From Segatella oulorum JCM 14966 (GTDB taxonomy: Bacteria > Bacteroidota > Bacteroidia > Bacteroidales > Bacteroidaceae), in contig NZ_BAJQ01000022.1 of NCBI RefSeq assembly GCF_000613785.1, forward strand, positions 1-42,106: DNA of 42,106 nucleotides, written 5' to 3'. The notes below the pieces were generated by a model. That model did not search any database. It was not told the origin of the DNA and saw only the letters and a list, made by a program, of their open reading frames with translations. A program made the position numbers and the translations under genes. Positions 27,818 to 36,437 of this stretch are shown piece after piece; the first letter of the stretch is position 1; each line of letters opens with the position of its first letter.

Positions 27818-28513
27818 TTAGCTATGGTCCTCATGCTTAATATATTCCGCCAAAATTTCCTCTTTTCCACGTCTCACATCGCCTTCATAAGTCACGAAAT
27901 AAAAACCCTTTCGCGGTGTCCATTCCATGCAAAACAGTTCTCCCGGATGTTCATATCCATTGTTTTTCAACTGCCGCAACACCCAAGCTCTCGACCGATG
28001 GGAACGCTTCAGATTGTGTTCCACAATAGCACCATTATTAATCAGCAAATGAGACTCGGCCATTTCGCCAGGCTCTGAAACCGTAACTGCACCATTGGCC
28101 TCAAACAAAACATCCTCCACGTCGAACATTGAGAAGATGCCTTTCTGCCGCAACAACATTCTAAACTGTTCCATTTCCAAACTGTTACGCTTAAAAGCCT
28201 TAAAGTTGATAATGCCGTTTTTCACCAAATACTCGCTCTCGCCTTTGATGAAATGACGCAATCGAGCCGAACGCATGCAAAAACGAACAAACAAGTTGAA
28301 CGCTGTCCACACGGCCAAGGCAAACAAAATGTGCCACATCGACATATCGGGATTGTAAAGCACACCACCGACTAAAGCACCAATCACAAATGCACTCACC
28401 GTGTCCAGCGGCGTTATCTGTGCCATCTGTGCCTTGCCTGCAATGCGAAGAAAGGCCAATATGCCAATCATTCCCGTGATGAGCTTCAGCCCAATCTGAA
28501 CATATACTCCCAT
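27818..28513 (-). CDS. DUF421 (YetF-like) membrane protein
   Basis: The 231-aa protein starts with three membrane helices (about 5-85; SAFVIGALVGGVLYN) followed by a cytoplasmic domain containing the DUF421 core EYLVKNGIINFKAFKRNSLE and EQFRMLLRQKGIFSMFDVED. Family members are linked to envelope stress and spore or antibiotic phenotypes in Firmicutes; no role is known here. It lies 28 bases upstream of the TauE/SafE gene. Confidence 0.85.
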   Translation of the reverse strand: MGVYVQIGLKLITGMIGILAFLRIAGKAQMAQITPLDTVSAFVIGALVGGVLYNPDMSMWHILFALAVWTAFNLFVRFCMRSARLRHFIKGESEYLVKNGIINFKAFKRNSLEMEQFRMLLRQKGIFSMFDVEDVLFEANGAVTVSEPGEMAESHLLINNGAIVEHNLKRSHRSRAWVLRQLKNNGYEHPGELFCMEWTPRKGFYFVTYEGDVRRGKEEILAEYIKHEDHS

Positions 28514-28546
28514 ACAACCATCTTCAACATTGAATTAAAACGCCGA

Positions 28547-28554
28547 CAAAATTA
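28547..28554 (-). promoter_or_regulatory. Candidate -7 box (TAATTTTG) for the DUF421-TauE-DUF1634 run
   Basis: TAATTTTG on the minus strand fits TAnnTTTG, 33 bases before the ATG at 28513. The -33 position reads TTCG, a weak match. Confidence 0.45.
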
Positions 28555-28708
28555 CGATTTTCTGCGTTGTAAACGAAATCAAACACAAATAAAATTGCTA
28601 ATTCCTTTTGCCATAAAAAGTCAATAGCCGAAACGAAACCCTAACCAACCAACAACCGCTGTCGGTTTGGCACATCTAACAACCAATTCAAAGAAACGGG
28701 AAAAATAA

Positions 28709-28746
28709 AGACAGATGCCACAGGATGTTCCCCTATAGCATCTGCC
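28709..28746 (-). terminator. Terminator after the second DUF3857 gene
   Basis: GCAGATGC pairs with GCATCTG(T) across about 20 bases, and the minus strand continues TCTTTATTTTT. It lies about 90 bases past the stop at 28833. The rest of 28555-28832 shows no gene. Confidence 0.5.
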
Positions 28747-28832
28747 TCAAACAGAATGAAATGCCGAAAAACGACACATTCGACAGATTTCTATAACGCG
28801 ACAACGCTGCAAAAGAAACCTGCAACAAACTC

Positions 28833-30971
28833 TTAATTCTTTTTCAAAATCACTTGTTGATTGGTGAAAGCATAGGCCCTATCTAAGGCTTCCAGTAGTT
28901 GTGCCCATTCAGCTACGGGAACAATCTGCTTCTTATACACCTTTTGCACATGGACGATCACCTTTCCCTTGGCCTGTTCTGCATTGACCTCAAAACGGAT
29001 CGCCGCATTGTCAACCAACGTGTTGAGCTTTTGCAAACTCTCTGCAGACACCGAATAGCCTGAAGGAACCTCCAAATCGAGGTTTACTTTATAGCTGCTG
29101 GGATAATCATAGTACACATCTTCGCTGCGTTTCCGCTCTTTTCCTTCCAAGTGCTTTTGCTGACCAATGAGCTGACCCACTGAAATGGTGAGGTTTCTGC
29201 CCGCCTTTTTCACCAGCCCATCCATCGTATAATCGGTCTGATAGGTAAAAGGTTGGTTGTCGTTGCCGAAACTTGTCACCCGCGTAGCATTGATTTTCAC
29301 CGGCGCTTTGTCATGAAAACTCTTCACTTCGTCCTTGAAGCGTTCTTCAATATCCTTTTTATCTTTCTCGGCACGCTCCTTGGCCAAGCCTTCAGCCTTG
29401 CTCTTTTTCTCTAAGAGCAACGACTCATAGGTCTCCATTCCGTAGGGTTTCCCCCACGATTGAGCCATCTCTTCGGCCGAAGCTAAGGTCATTGCCAGCC
29501 CTTCTTTCTCGCAACCCGTTGAGGTGCTTTGGCGCACAATATGCAACAACCCACCGTCAACCGATGCCTTGACATCCACCGTTCTCACATTGTCTTCGGC
29601 CGTGCTTCCCGGTATCTTCATCGCCGTGAACGGACCTTTATAATACTTCTTCGGAAGGTCACAACGCGAGGCATCGCGGTTCTGAAAGGTTGAAGGCACC
29701 ACATTTCCTCCTGCAAAATAGGGATAAATGGGCACATAAACCTTACCGTTTTTCAAGACAATGATGGGCGTCGCGTCGCTGTAACTGATGATCTTATCAT
29801 AGGGTTCGTTTTCCCAACTGGTGGTTAAAGCGCGCGAGAAAGGCACGTCGGCACGCTCTAAAAGCTCTGAGAACAACGAAGCGAAACGGCTGTCATAATA
29901 CATGTAAGGCGTCTTATACACGATGCTTCTCATCAACATATAGTTGTAGATATAATCAGCCTTTGCCTGGTCGTCGGCCAGCGTTTTGGCCTGCTTAATC
30001 ACCTTGAGCATAAGCTTATCCATCGACCAACTGATTTTCGAATTGGCCCAAAGATTCCACGCATCCTTTTGAATAACCTCCACAGAAGGGTTGGCTTGCA
30101 GTCCTTTTTTCTTTGTACTCTCGGGCACATAGCTCAACTCCACCTTACCGGTGATATACAATAAGGTATAGGGAGCTTGCGCAACGGCATTGTATCCATA
30201 CTTCGGGAGGGTCTTGTCAATGTCTTTTACACGCGCATCAAGCACCACTTCGTCGTCCGTGTTGGAAGCAACGAAATCGGGAGCACCGTTCAATGTGCGA
30301 TACTGCGTGCACATTTTCTTGTCGATGGCGCAATGAATCTGATAGTCGAGTATGGGATATTCGGAGCGGAAAACAAAGGAAAGCGGGGGAATATTTTCCT
30401 CTTTCACGTTGTCAATGTCATAGATAAAATAATCTATCATATCGCCGATTTGCAAGTCGGGCACCGCCAATTTAGCACGTTTTTCCTTGCCTTTCTTGCC
30501 TTCTTCTACGTCTTGATAGTCGCTGCTGTCCACCTCTTTCTCTTGTCCGCTCGGCTTAATCACTTTCACACCGAGTACCGTTCGATGGTCGTCGCGACCC
30601 AAACCGCCATAGATGGGGCGGTCGAACTTGCGGTAATCAAAGGTTGAGAACTTCTCCAAAGCAGCCTTATCGTTAATCTTGATGAGGTAGCGTTGCAGGT
30701 GGGTACTGTTGATTTGTTTCACAATTCCCTGATTGGCATAGATGCTGAACTTGCGCTTTTGGTCGACAGTTGCTTCCTCATAGCGAGCCAGTATCACGGC
30801 AGATTCATTGTTGAACCGCGCCGGAACATTGCGGTTTTTAAACTGTGGCAGGTTGCGGCTCCACACCTCTTTTTTCACCTTTTCTACATACGCCTTGTAG
30901 TCTTTATCGTCAAATGCCGACACAGGCAGCGCGATAACAACCAACAAAAGGGCAAACAATGTTTTCTTCAT
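28833..30971 (-). CDS. Exported DUF3857/transglutaminase-fold protein lacking the catalytic triad
   Basis: The 712-aa protein starts at 30971 with a signal peptide (MKKTLFALLLVVIALPVSAF). Ten open codons upstream are ignored. The N-terminal half is a DUF3857 beta-rich domain (about 60-280, including KVELSYVPE type strands). A transglutaminase-like middle (about 310-440) follows, but where active members have YGDCKG and LDAT this one reads YYDSRFASLFSELL and VPIYPY. No catalytic Cys is visible. The C-terminal third is charged with a coiled-coil-like KAEGLAKERAEKDKKDIEER. It is the downstream partner of an intact-triad protein, 66 bases apart. Confidence 0.8.
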   Translation of the reverse strand: MKKTLFALLLVVIALPVSAFDDKDYKAYVEKVKKEVWSRNLPQFKNRNVPARFNNESAVILARYEEATVDQKRKFSIYANQGIVKQINSTHLQRYLIKINDKAALEKFSTFDYRKFDRPIYGGLGRDDHRTVLGVKVIKPSGQEKEVDSSDYQDVEEGKKGKEKRAKLAVPDLQIGDMIDYFIYDIDNVKEENIPPLSFVFRSEYPILDYQIHCAIDKKMCTQYRTLNGAPDFVASNTDDEVVLDARVKDIDKTLPKYGYNAVAQAPYTLLYITGKVELSYVPESTKKKGLQANPSVEVIQKDAWNLWANSKISWSMDKLMLKVIKQAKTLADDQAKADYIYNYMLMRSIVYKTPYMYYDSRFASLFSELLERADVPFSRALTTSWENEPYDKIISYSDATPIIVLKNGKVYVPIYPYFAGGNVVPSTFQNRDASRCDLPKKYYKGPFTAMKIPGSTAEDNVRTVDVKASVDGGLLHIVRQSTSTGCEKEGLAMTLASAEEMAQSWGKPYGMETYESLLLEKKSKAEGLAKERAEKDKKDIEERFKDEVKSFHDKAPVKINATRVTSFGNDNQPFTYQTDYTMDGLVKKAGRNLTISVGQLIGQQKHLEGKERKRSEDVYYDYPSSYKVNLDLEVPSGYSVSAESLQKLNTLVDNAAIRFEVNAEQAKGKVIVHVQKVYKKQIVPVAEWAQLLEALDRAYAFTNQQVILKKN

Positions 30972-31037
30972 ATCCTTGTATCTTTTAATTGTAAATATCA
31001 TTTTTCAGGTCATCTCCACGCCCGACAGCAGGCATTT

Positions 31038-32866
31038 TCAGCCTCTTCGTTTCAGCACAATCTGTTCATTGCAGGCGTCTTTCCACTTTCTCATCGCTTC
31101 ATTCCATTTTACAATATTGGCCAGCGCCATGCGACGTTTGCTGATTTGCAGCTTCTGATGATACACGATGGTGTTGCCTTTTTTCGTAAACTGGCACGTA
31201 AGCGTTCCTTCGGGCGTTGTAAACGTGGCCGAAGGGGGCAGATAGTCCACCACATAACCGGCCGGAATCACCAACGAGGCCTGTCTGACCACATTGCAAC
31301 GCACGGGGAAATAGTAATCGTGTACGCGCTGAGCAGTGTCGATTCGCCCGGCGAAAAGATAATTATGCGGATTCAAATCCACATACAAATCATTGCCGTC
31401 GCGCTGCAAAGCCGCCTCATTCACCACATCGCCCACAAAGCAAGCCCACGTGTGCTGGGCGTTATTGTCCTGCCATTTCACGTTGAAAATCTTCATGCGA
31501 TGGTTGTCGGCATTGAGGTTGTTCCCCAAATAATCGCCATGATCTTTTTGCGATGCACTCGCCAACGACGTCATAAACCACTCTTTCATGTCGCCTCTTA
31601 AATGATACTGTGCCTTTCCTGTCAGGGCATTTCCCTTGATTTCGAACACATAATTCAAACTGTCTATCGATGTGTCGGGCTTGCTTCGCGGCACAATCTG
31701 CAGCAACGGCTTCGCCCCATTCTCAATCATCGCCTGCGAACCCTGGATGTGTTGCGGCACATAGTCGTATGGAATGTAGTTGCAAGTGGCATCCAAATAA
31801 TAGGTTTTTCCCTTGAAAAAGAGTGTGCAAATGGCATGGTTGGCAGCCGCAAGTGTCGGCACATCGCTCATACGATAGGGTATTTCGGTTGTCCCAATAT
31901 CGGTCAGTCGGGCATCAAATCCCTGCGCTTTCAACAGCGTTTTGAGCAACAACGCCATACCTTTACAATCGCCATAGCGCTTGCGAAGCACCTCTTTGGG
32001 CGTATCGGGGCGATGTCCCGAGAGACCAGCTTCAAAAGCTACGTAGCGGATGTGGTCCTGCACCCAATGAAAAGTGTTGCTGATGCGATCGACATCGGTT
32101 TTGCTTTGCACATTGATTTCGGCCAACACGTCTTTCATATTCGGCACATTCACATCCACATCGGCCATCGCTTTCGACCACGCATAAAGCGCATTCACAT
32201 CCGCAAACGACCCCTTAATCAACAGATAAGGATAGACATTCGCAAACGGCGGCATGCGATCGTCCTCCTTCATGCGCTTAGCGTCGGTCACCGTGTAGCG
32301 ATAAACCTCACCGTCCTTGGTGGTCTCGTGGGTACTCTCAATGGGAAAGCCCTTGAAATTCATCTCTTGAATGTGGTAACCCGACAGCGTTTTGGGAATC
32401 GTGATCGTCACCGTCTTGCTGTGCACGAAATAGTTTTCGAGCAGATACACGCGCGTAAAATATTTCGTGTCCTTGAAGATTCGCTCATAAGAGCCCTTCG
32501 AAGTCTTGCCCTTCTTGCGGATCTCGCTGCGCAAGATGCAACCTTTCGTGTCATCGTAAAACACATTCTCAGGGGTGATATTCTTATAAATCTTCTCACC
32601 CGAACCCGAGACATCTTCCAATTTGATAAACTCTCCATACAGCGCCACCATCTCGGGATAGACCGTCGAGGCCGAATTCGATTGAAACACCACGCGTTTT
32701 TCATTCTTAACCACCGGCTTTCCGTCGTCAATCGCAAAGGTATAATCGTCGTTGTTCTGTGTGATGATGATTTTATCATCCATTCCTGTGCAGCCATCAC
32801 GGTCGGAATAAGCCATCCGAACAAACCCAACACCATGCGATAGCGTCCTAAAAAATTCATTTTCAT
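31038..32866 (-). CDS. Exported DUF3857 transglutaminase-like protein, 5' end frameshifted
   Basis: The main frame encodes a DUF3857 domain followed by a transglutaminase core with catalytic Cys in YGDCKGMALLLKTLL, His in AANHAICTLFF and Asp in YYLDATCNY. The written frame opens with MAYSDRDGCTG, which is not a signal. The adjacent frame provides one: ATG at 32866 (or 32860), MNFLGRYRMVLGLFGWLIPT then VMAAQE. Adding one T at 32783-32784 joins it to MDDKIIITQNND and yields 609 aa. The protein would be periplasmic. The family's substrates are unknown; members often lie next to each other, as here. Confidence 0.82.
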
Positions 32867-32899
32867 TTGCTTGTAGTACACCCGTTTATAAACCTGGGA

Positions 32900-32907
32900 C
32901 AAATATA
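32900..32907 (-). promoter_or_regulatory. Candidate -7 box (TATATTTG) for the DUF3857 pair
   Basis: TATATTTG on the minus strand fits TAnnTTTG and lies 34 bases before the signal-peptide ATG at 32866, which supports that start over 32816. No clear -33 box. Confidence 0.45.
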
Positions 32908-33033
32908 CCATTTTTTTGAATACCTTCATCGCTATCCATTGAAAAAATAAATGCTACAGAAATAAAAAGCATAAAAAGGAGAATGCGTAGAGGCATACGG
33001 GCAGAATAGCGCAGGGACGATGCCAACCGTCCA

Positions 33034-33188
33034 TGCTTAATCCACCCAAACAGCATCAACCGTTCACGCGCAATCCACACAAACAAAAAAACATTTACGC
33101 GCAATCCAACCAAATGCCACCAACCGTCCGCGCGCATAATTCACCCAAACGACATCAACCATCAACGCGTAATCTGCCAAACGAAGCC
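33034..33188. repeat. Degenerate 31-35-bp tandem repeat tract
   Basis: About five units of the form GCGCAATCCACCCAAACG, ending near CAACCGTC, lie in a row and run into the first foldback element. Shorter pieces of the same tract precede every later foldback copy (33395-33441, 33970-34041, 34234-34325, 34519-34575). The open frames across it change with each unit and look non-coding. Confidence 0.6.
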
Positions 33189-33331
33189 GTAGGGGCGGTG
33201 CCTGTGTGCCCGCCCGAACGTCCGCGCAGCGGCGTTTCCATATCAAAAATATACGCATTGTGTGTGGGGAATTGAACGATGGATGCGCCCTTGTGGGGCG
33301 ACACGGGCGGGCACACAGGCACCGCCCCTAC
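33189..33331. repeat. GC-rich foldback element, copy 1
   Basis: The ends 33189-33216 and 33304-33331 are perfect 28-bp inverted repeats starting GTAGGGGCGGTGCC. Between them lie a smaller hairpin (AACGTCCGC / GCGGCGTT), an AT-rich piece with GAACGATGGATG, and a second hairpin (GCGCCC / GGGGCG). The fold would be a long stem with two branches. There is no reading frame shared by all copies. Confidence 0.8.
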
Positions 33332-33441
33332 CAATCCCCATCATATTTTTCCACGCATCCCACACAAACAAAATAACCATTTACATGCAATCTGCCCAAA
33401 CGAAATTAACCGTCCCACACGCAATCTGCCCAAACGAAACC

Positions 33442-33583
33442 GTAGGGGCGGTGCTGCGTGCCCGCCCGAACGTCCGCGCAGCGGCGTTTCCATGCCAAAA
33501 ATACACGCATTGTGCGCGGGGAATTGAACGATGGATGCGCCCCTGCAGGGCGACACGGGCGGGCACACAGGCACCGCCCCCAC
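33442..33583. repeat. GC-rich foldback element, copy 2
   Basis: Same plan as copy 1. The left arm (33442-33468) has lost a base and differs (GTGCTGCGTG), so the outer stem is imperfect. The second inner hairpin is GCGCCCCTGCAGGGCG. Confidence 0.75.
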
Positions 33584-33598
33584 CAATCTCCACCAAAC

Positions 33599-33955
33599 CG
33601 CACGGTGTGCCCTTACCCCATCATATTGCACATTCGATAGCCCACGCCAACCACGCGGTGTGCCCTTACCGCATCGCGGTTATACTTTCGAAAGCGTAGG
33701 GTTGGCAAGTGCAACGCAGCCTACCCTGGGTAACAATGCAAGTGAGGGGGCTACCCCCTTGGGGGTTGTACTTTTTCTCATCGCACATCATTACCACACG
33801 CGGCGAAAGGATGATCTCCCGCATGCAAATTGATTTTAAAAAGTACAATGCCGATGGCATAGGTTCCCCTCCACGATTTTACCCAGGGTAGATTTCGCTG
33901 CGCTCAATCAACCCTGGGCTGACAAAAGTACAACACCGATGGTGTTGGTTCATGT
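33599..33955. repeat. Second repeat block nested in the array
   Basis: The block opens with two direct copies of CGGTGTGCCCTTACC (33603-33617 and 33656-33670). CTACCCTGGGTAA at 33721-33733 and its exact complement at 33879-33891 bracket 171 bp that includes an ACCCCC/GGGGGT hairpin. Short dyads ATGCC-GAT-GGCAT (33848-33860) and CAACACC-GAT-GGTGTTG close the block. It separates foldback copies 2 and 3 by 600 bp where the others are 250-284 bp apart, so it may be an insertion. Confidence 0.6.
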
Positions 33956-34041
33956 GCACCGTTTTCCCAACAAACAAAACCACACACGCAATCCACCCAA
34001 ACGAAACCAACTGTCTACACACAATCTACCCAAACGAAACC

Positions 34042-34183
34042 GTAGGGGCGGCGCCTGTGTGCCCGCCCGAACGTTCGCGTAGCGGCGTTTCCATACCAAA
34101 AATACACGCATGGTGCGCGGGGGATGAACGATGGATGCGCCCCTGCAGGGCGACACGGGCGGGCACACAGGCACCGCCCCTAC
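34042..34183. repeat. GC-rich foldback element, copy 3
   Basis: Same plan, left arm from 34042 and right arm ending 34183; one mismatch in the arms (GCGCC for GTGCC). The first inner hairpin keeps pairing through a changed base pair (AACGTTCGC / GCGTAGCGG variants). Confidence 0.75.
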
Positions 34184-34325
34184 CAATCTCCATCATATTT
34201 TTCCACGCATCCCACACAAACAAAATAACCATTTACGCGCAATCCACCCAAACGACACCAACCACCCACACGTAATCTGCCCAAACGGAATTAACCGTCC
34301 GCCCCCAATCCACCCAAACGAAACC

Positions 34326-34467
34326 GTAGGGGCGCGCCTGCGTGCCCGCCCGAACGTCCGCGTAGCGGCATTTCCATAACAAAAAATACATGCATTGTGC
34401 GCGGAAGATGGACGATGGATACGCCCCTGCTGGGCGACACGGGCGGGCACACAGGCACCGCCCCTAC
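34326..34467. repeat. GC-rich foldback element, copy 4
   Basis: Same plan. The left arm reads GTAGGGGCGCGCCTGCGTGC, so two bases are changed and one is lost. The right arm ending 34467 is intact. Confidence 0.7.
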
Positions 34468-34575
34468 CCATCTCCGTAATATTTTGCCACGCAATCCCAC
34501 ACAAACCAAATAATCATTTACACACAATCCCCCAAACGATATCAACCGTCCACGCGCAATCTGCCAAACGAAACC

Positions 34576-34703
34576 GTAGGGGCGGTGCCTGTGTGCCCGC
34601 CCGAACGTTCGCGCAGCGGCGTTTCCATACCAAAATATATTTGCGCATCACGTATCATACACGAGGATTTAACGATGGATGCGCCCTTGAATGCAGACGG
34701 GTG
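34576..34703. repeat. GC-rich foldback element, copy 5 (right arm lost)
   Basis: The left arm and the first inner hairpin are intact. After GATGCGCCC the sequence breaks off, with only GACGGGTG left of the right arm. It ends 26 bases from the stop codon of the fimbrillin-like gene at 34729. Confidence 0.65.
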
Positions 34704-34728
34704 ATAATAATTTGTATCGAGGTACCCA

Positions 34729-36424
34729 TTAAAAGCGCACAAAGGGGAAAGTTCGGATACCGCCTAAATTATGCTTTTGTGCACCTTGCGGGCGAACTTC
34801 AATGGTATAATTATAACCACTACCACCACTACCACTCTTATAAAACACAATAGGGCTTGAAAAGCCTGGCTGGGTATATATTGTAGACGACCAACAGCGG
34901 TAGTTCATCGGATCGGTTCCGCCGGCACTAACAAAGGCATTTGTTATAACATCCAGTTTTTTCCCAAAAGTTACGTACATACCCGAAACGTTTGTTTTCT
35001 TGGCCAGCTTATCAAAAACATTGATAATTTCGCCGATGCCGGGGAAGTACCATTCGCCAAAACCTACCCCGTAGGTCGTGCGATGCCCAATAAAATGCGG
35101 GGTAGCGGGTTTGTTGGTTCGCCTTTACAAGGCCGTCTACGTCGGTGCTCGAAGTCCACGTCCAGTTGTAGCCGTTTTCATCTTGCAGCGCATCATCAGT
35201 ATTTGCAAACGCGGTGGTATAGTTGTTGCCGTTATAAGTGGGAGAAGTGGTTGCTTCCCATTCTTGCACCGTTCCCTGCAATCCCATGGCAACGCCCTTT
35301 TGCGTATTCGTTTTCTCGCTGTACACGATGCCGATGGGTGTGCGCGACCCCTTCTCGGCCAATGCGCCGCAACTGCCATCTTGGAACAGATAGAGGGCAT
35401 TGGGGAGAATGCGATAGGTGACGGTGTAGGAGTGGTTTTGCAGGGCGTCAATTTGTTTATTATAGCCATTCCCTGGTATTTGCTTTCCATAAAGATGGCT
35501 ATTGGTGGCAAACGCGATATTACCTGCCACAATGTCTACCCCTGGTGTGAGATACATATAATCGCTATAGAAATCGTGTGCTCGCACGTAAGTGGTGTTA
35601 TAATTAGTGGAAGTGGCTGGCATTTTGAAAGTCGACAGATAATAACTATTTAAACCAGGTACTCTCATTGTAACAACAGGCGAAGTGCCATCAATATTAT
35701 ATTGCCTTCCATAAGCAGCGTTCAAAACACCTGCGACAAATCCCCAAGGATCATCCATGTGATCAGAATAAGCAATGACATGCAAACGAACGCGGGTATT
35801 TTGATGGTGCATGGTAAAGTTCACTTGCCAATTATCGCCACTGATGGTCTCTGTGGCTGTGCCAATTTGCGCGTCGCCTGCAGAGGGAGAGTAAGTAGGT
35901 GATGCTCCTAAATGACAACCTGTGTTGATGATGAGGTGCGTTCCATTGTCTTCCACCGCATCGTTGATGCAGACAAACTTATAGGTGCCGGGGTCTAAAA
36001 ACAGTCGCGTTCCGCCATCGCTTTGAAACACGCCACCGGTGACGGTGCCCTTGAGCAATTTGTCGGGGCCGGTGATGCGATTGCCGGTAACGGGGTCGAG
36101 CGCATAGATGGTGTAGTGGCCATCGGCGATGGGTTTCGGGGCGCGGGTCTGCTCTGCTTCGTCGTCTTCTTCGACGGTGCAGATGGCGCGCATGCCGTTG
36201 GCCAAAAGCACGGTGTCGGCTTTCGTTTCGTCTGTGCCCTCGGCACGTGTCTTGGCTTTGCCGCTTGAAGTTTCAAACGGTGCCACACTGATGTTGATGT
36301 GGGCATCGGTCACGGCAATACCGCCGGATGCCGGAATATTCTCTTCGCTGCTGCAGGCCGAGAGCAAGAGCGCTGCCTGAAGCAGGGCGAAAGCTACGAG
36401 GCTAAATGTTTTTTGCTGTTTCAT
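34729..36424 (-). CDS. Fimbrillin-like lipoprotein, frameshifted near its C-terminus
   Basis: The lipoprotein starts at 36424 and has its lipobox LSAC with Cys 24. A Mfa-like beta domain (about 35-330) is followed by a C-terminal FISUMP/lectin-like region: ALYLFQDGSCGALAEKGSRT, then DENGYNWTW. The written frame ends at 35012 after a non-conserved run. The adjacent frame gives IGHRTTYGVGFGEWYFPGIG, then EIINVFDK and NYRCWSST, and ends GGIRTFPFVRF at 34729, the natural domain ending. One extra G in the run 35099-35102 explains the break; the repaired protein is 564 aa. It lies 13 bases after the larger fimbrillin gene. It probably forms the fimbrial tip or an accessory subunit. Confidence 0.75.
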
Positions 36425-36437
36425 TGTTTTGTCTTGT

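Noticed and set aside
31602..32843. 413-aa plus-strand frame opposite the DUF3857 gene
   Set aside because: Antisense to a protein with clear catalytic motifs; no signal or domain of its own.
33262..34853. Long open frames across the foldback repeats, on both strands
   Set aside because: They follow the repeats (MDAPLxGDTGGHTGTAPTN recurs in each copy), change frame between copies and lack start signals or conserved domains.
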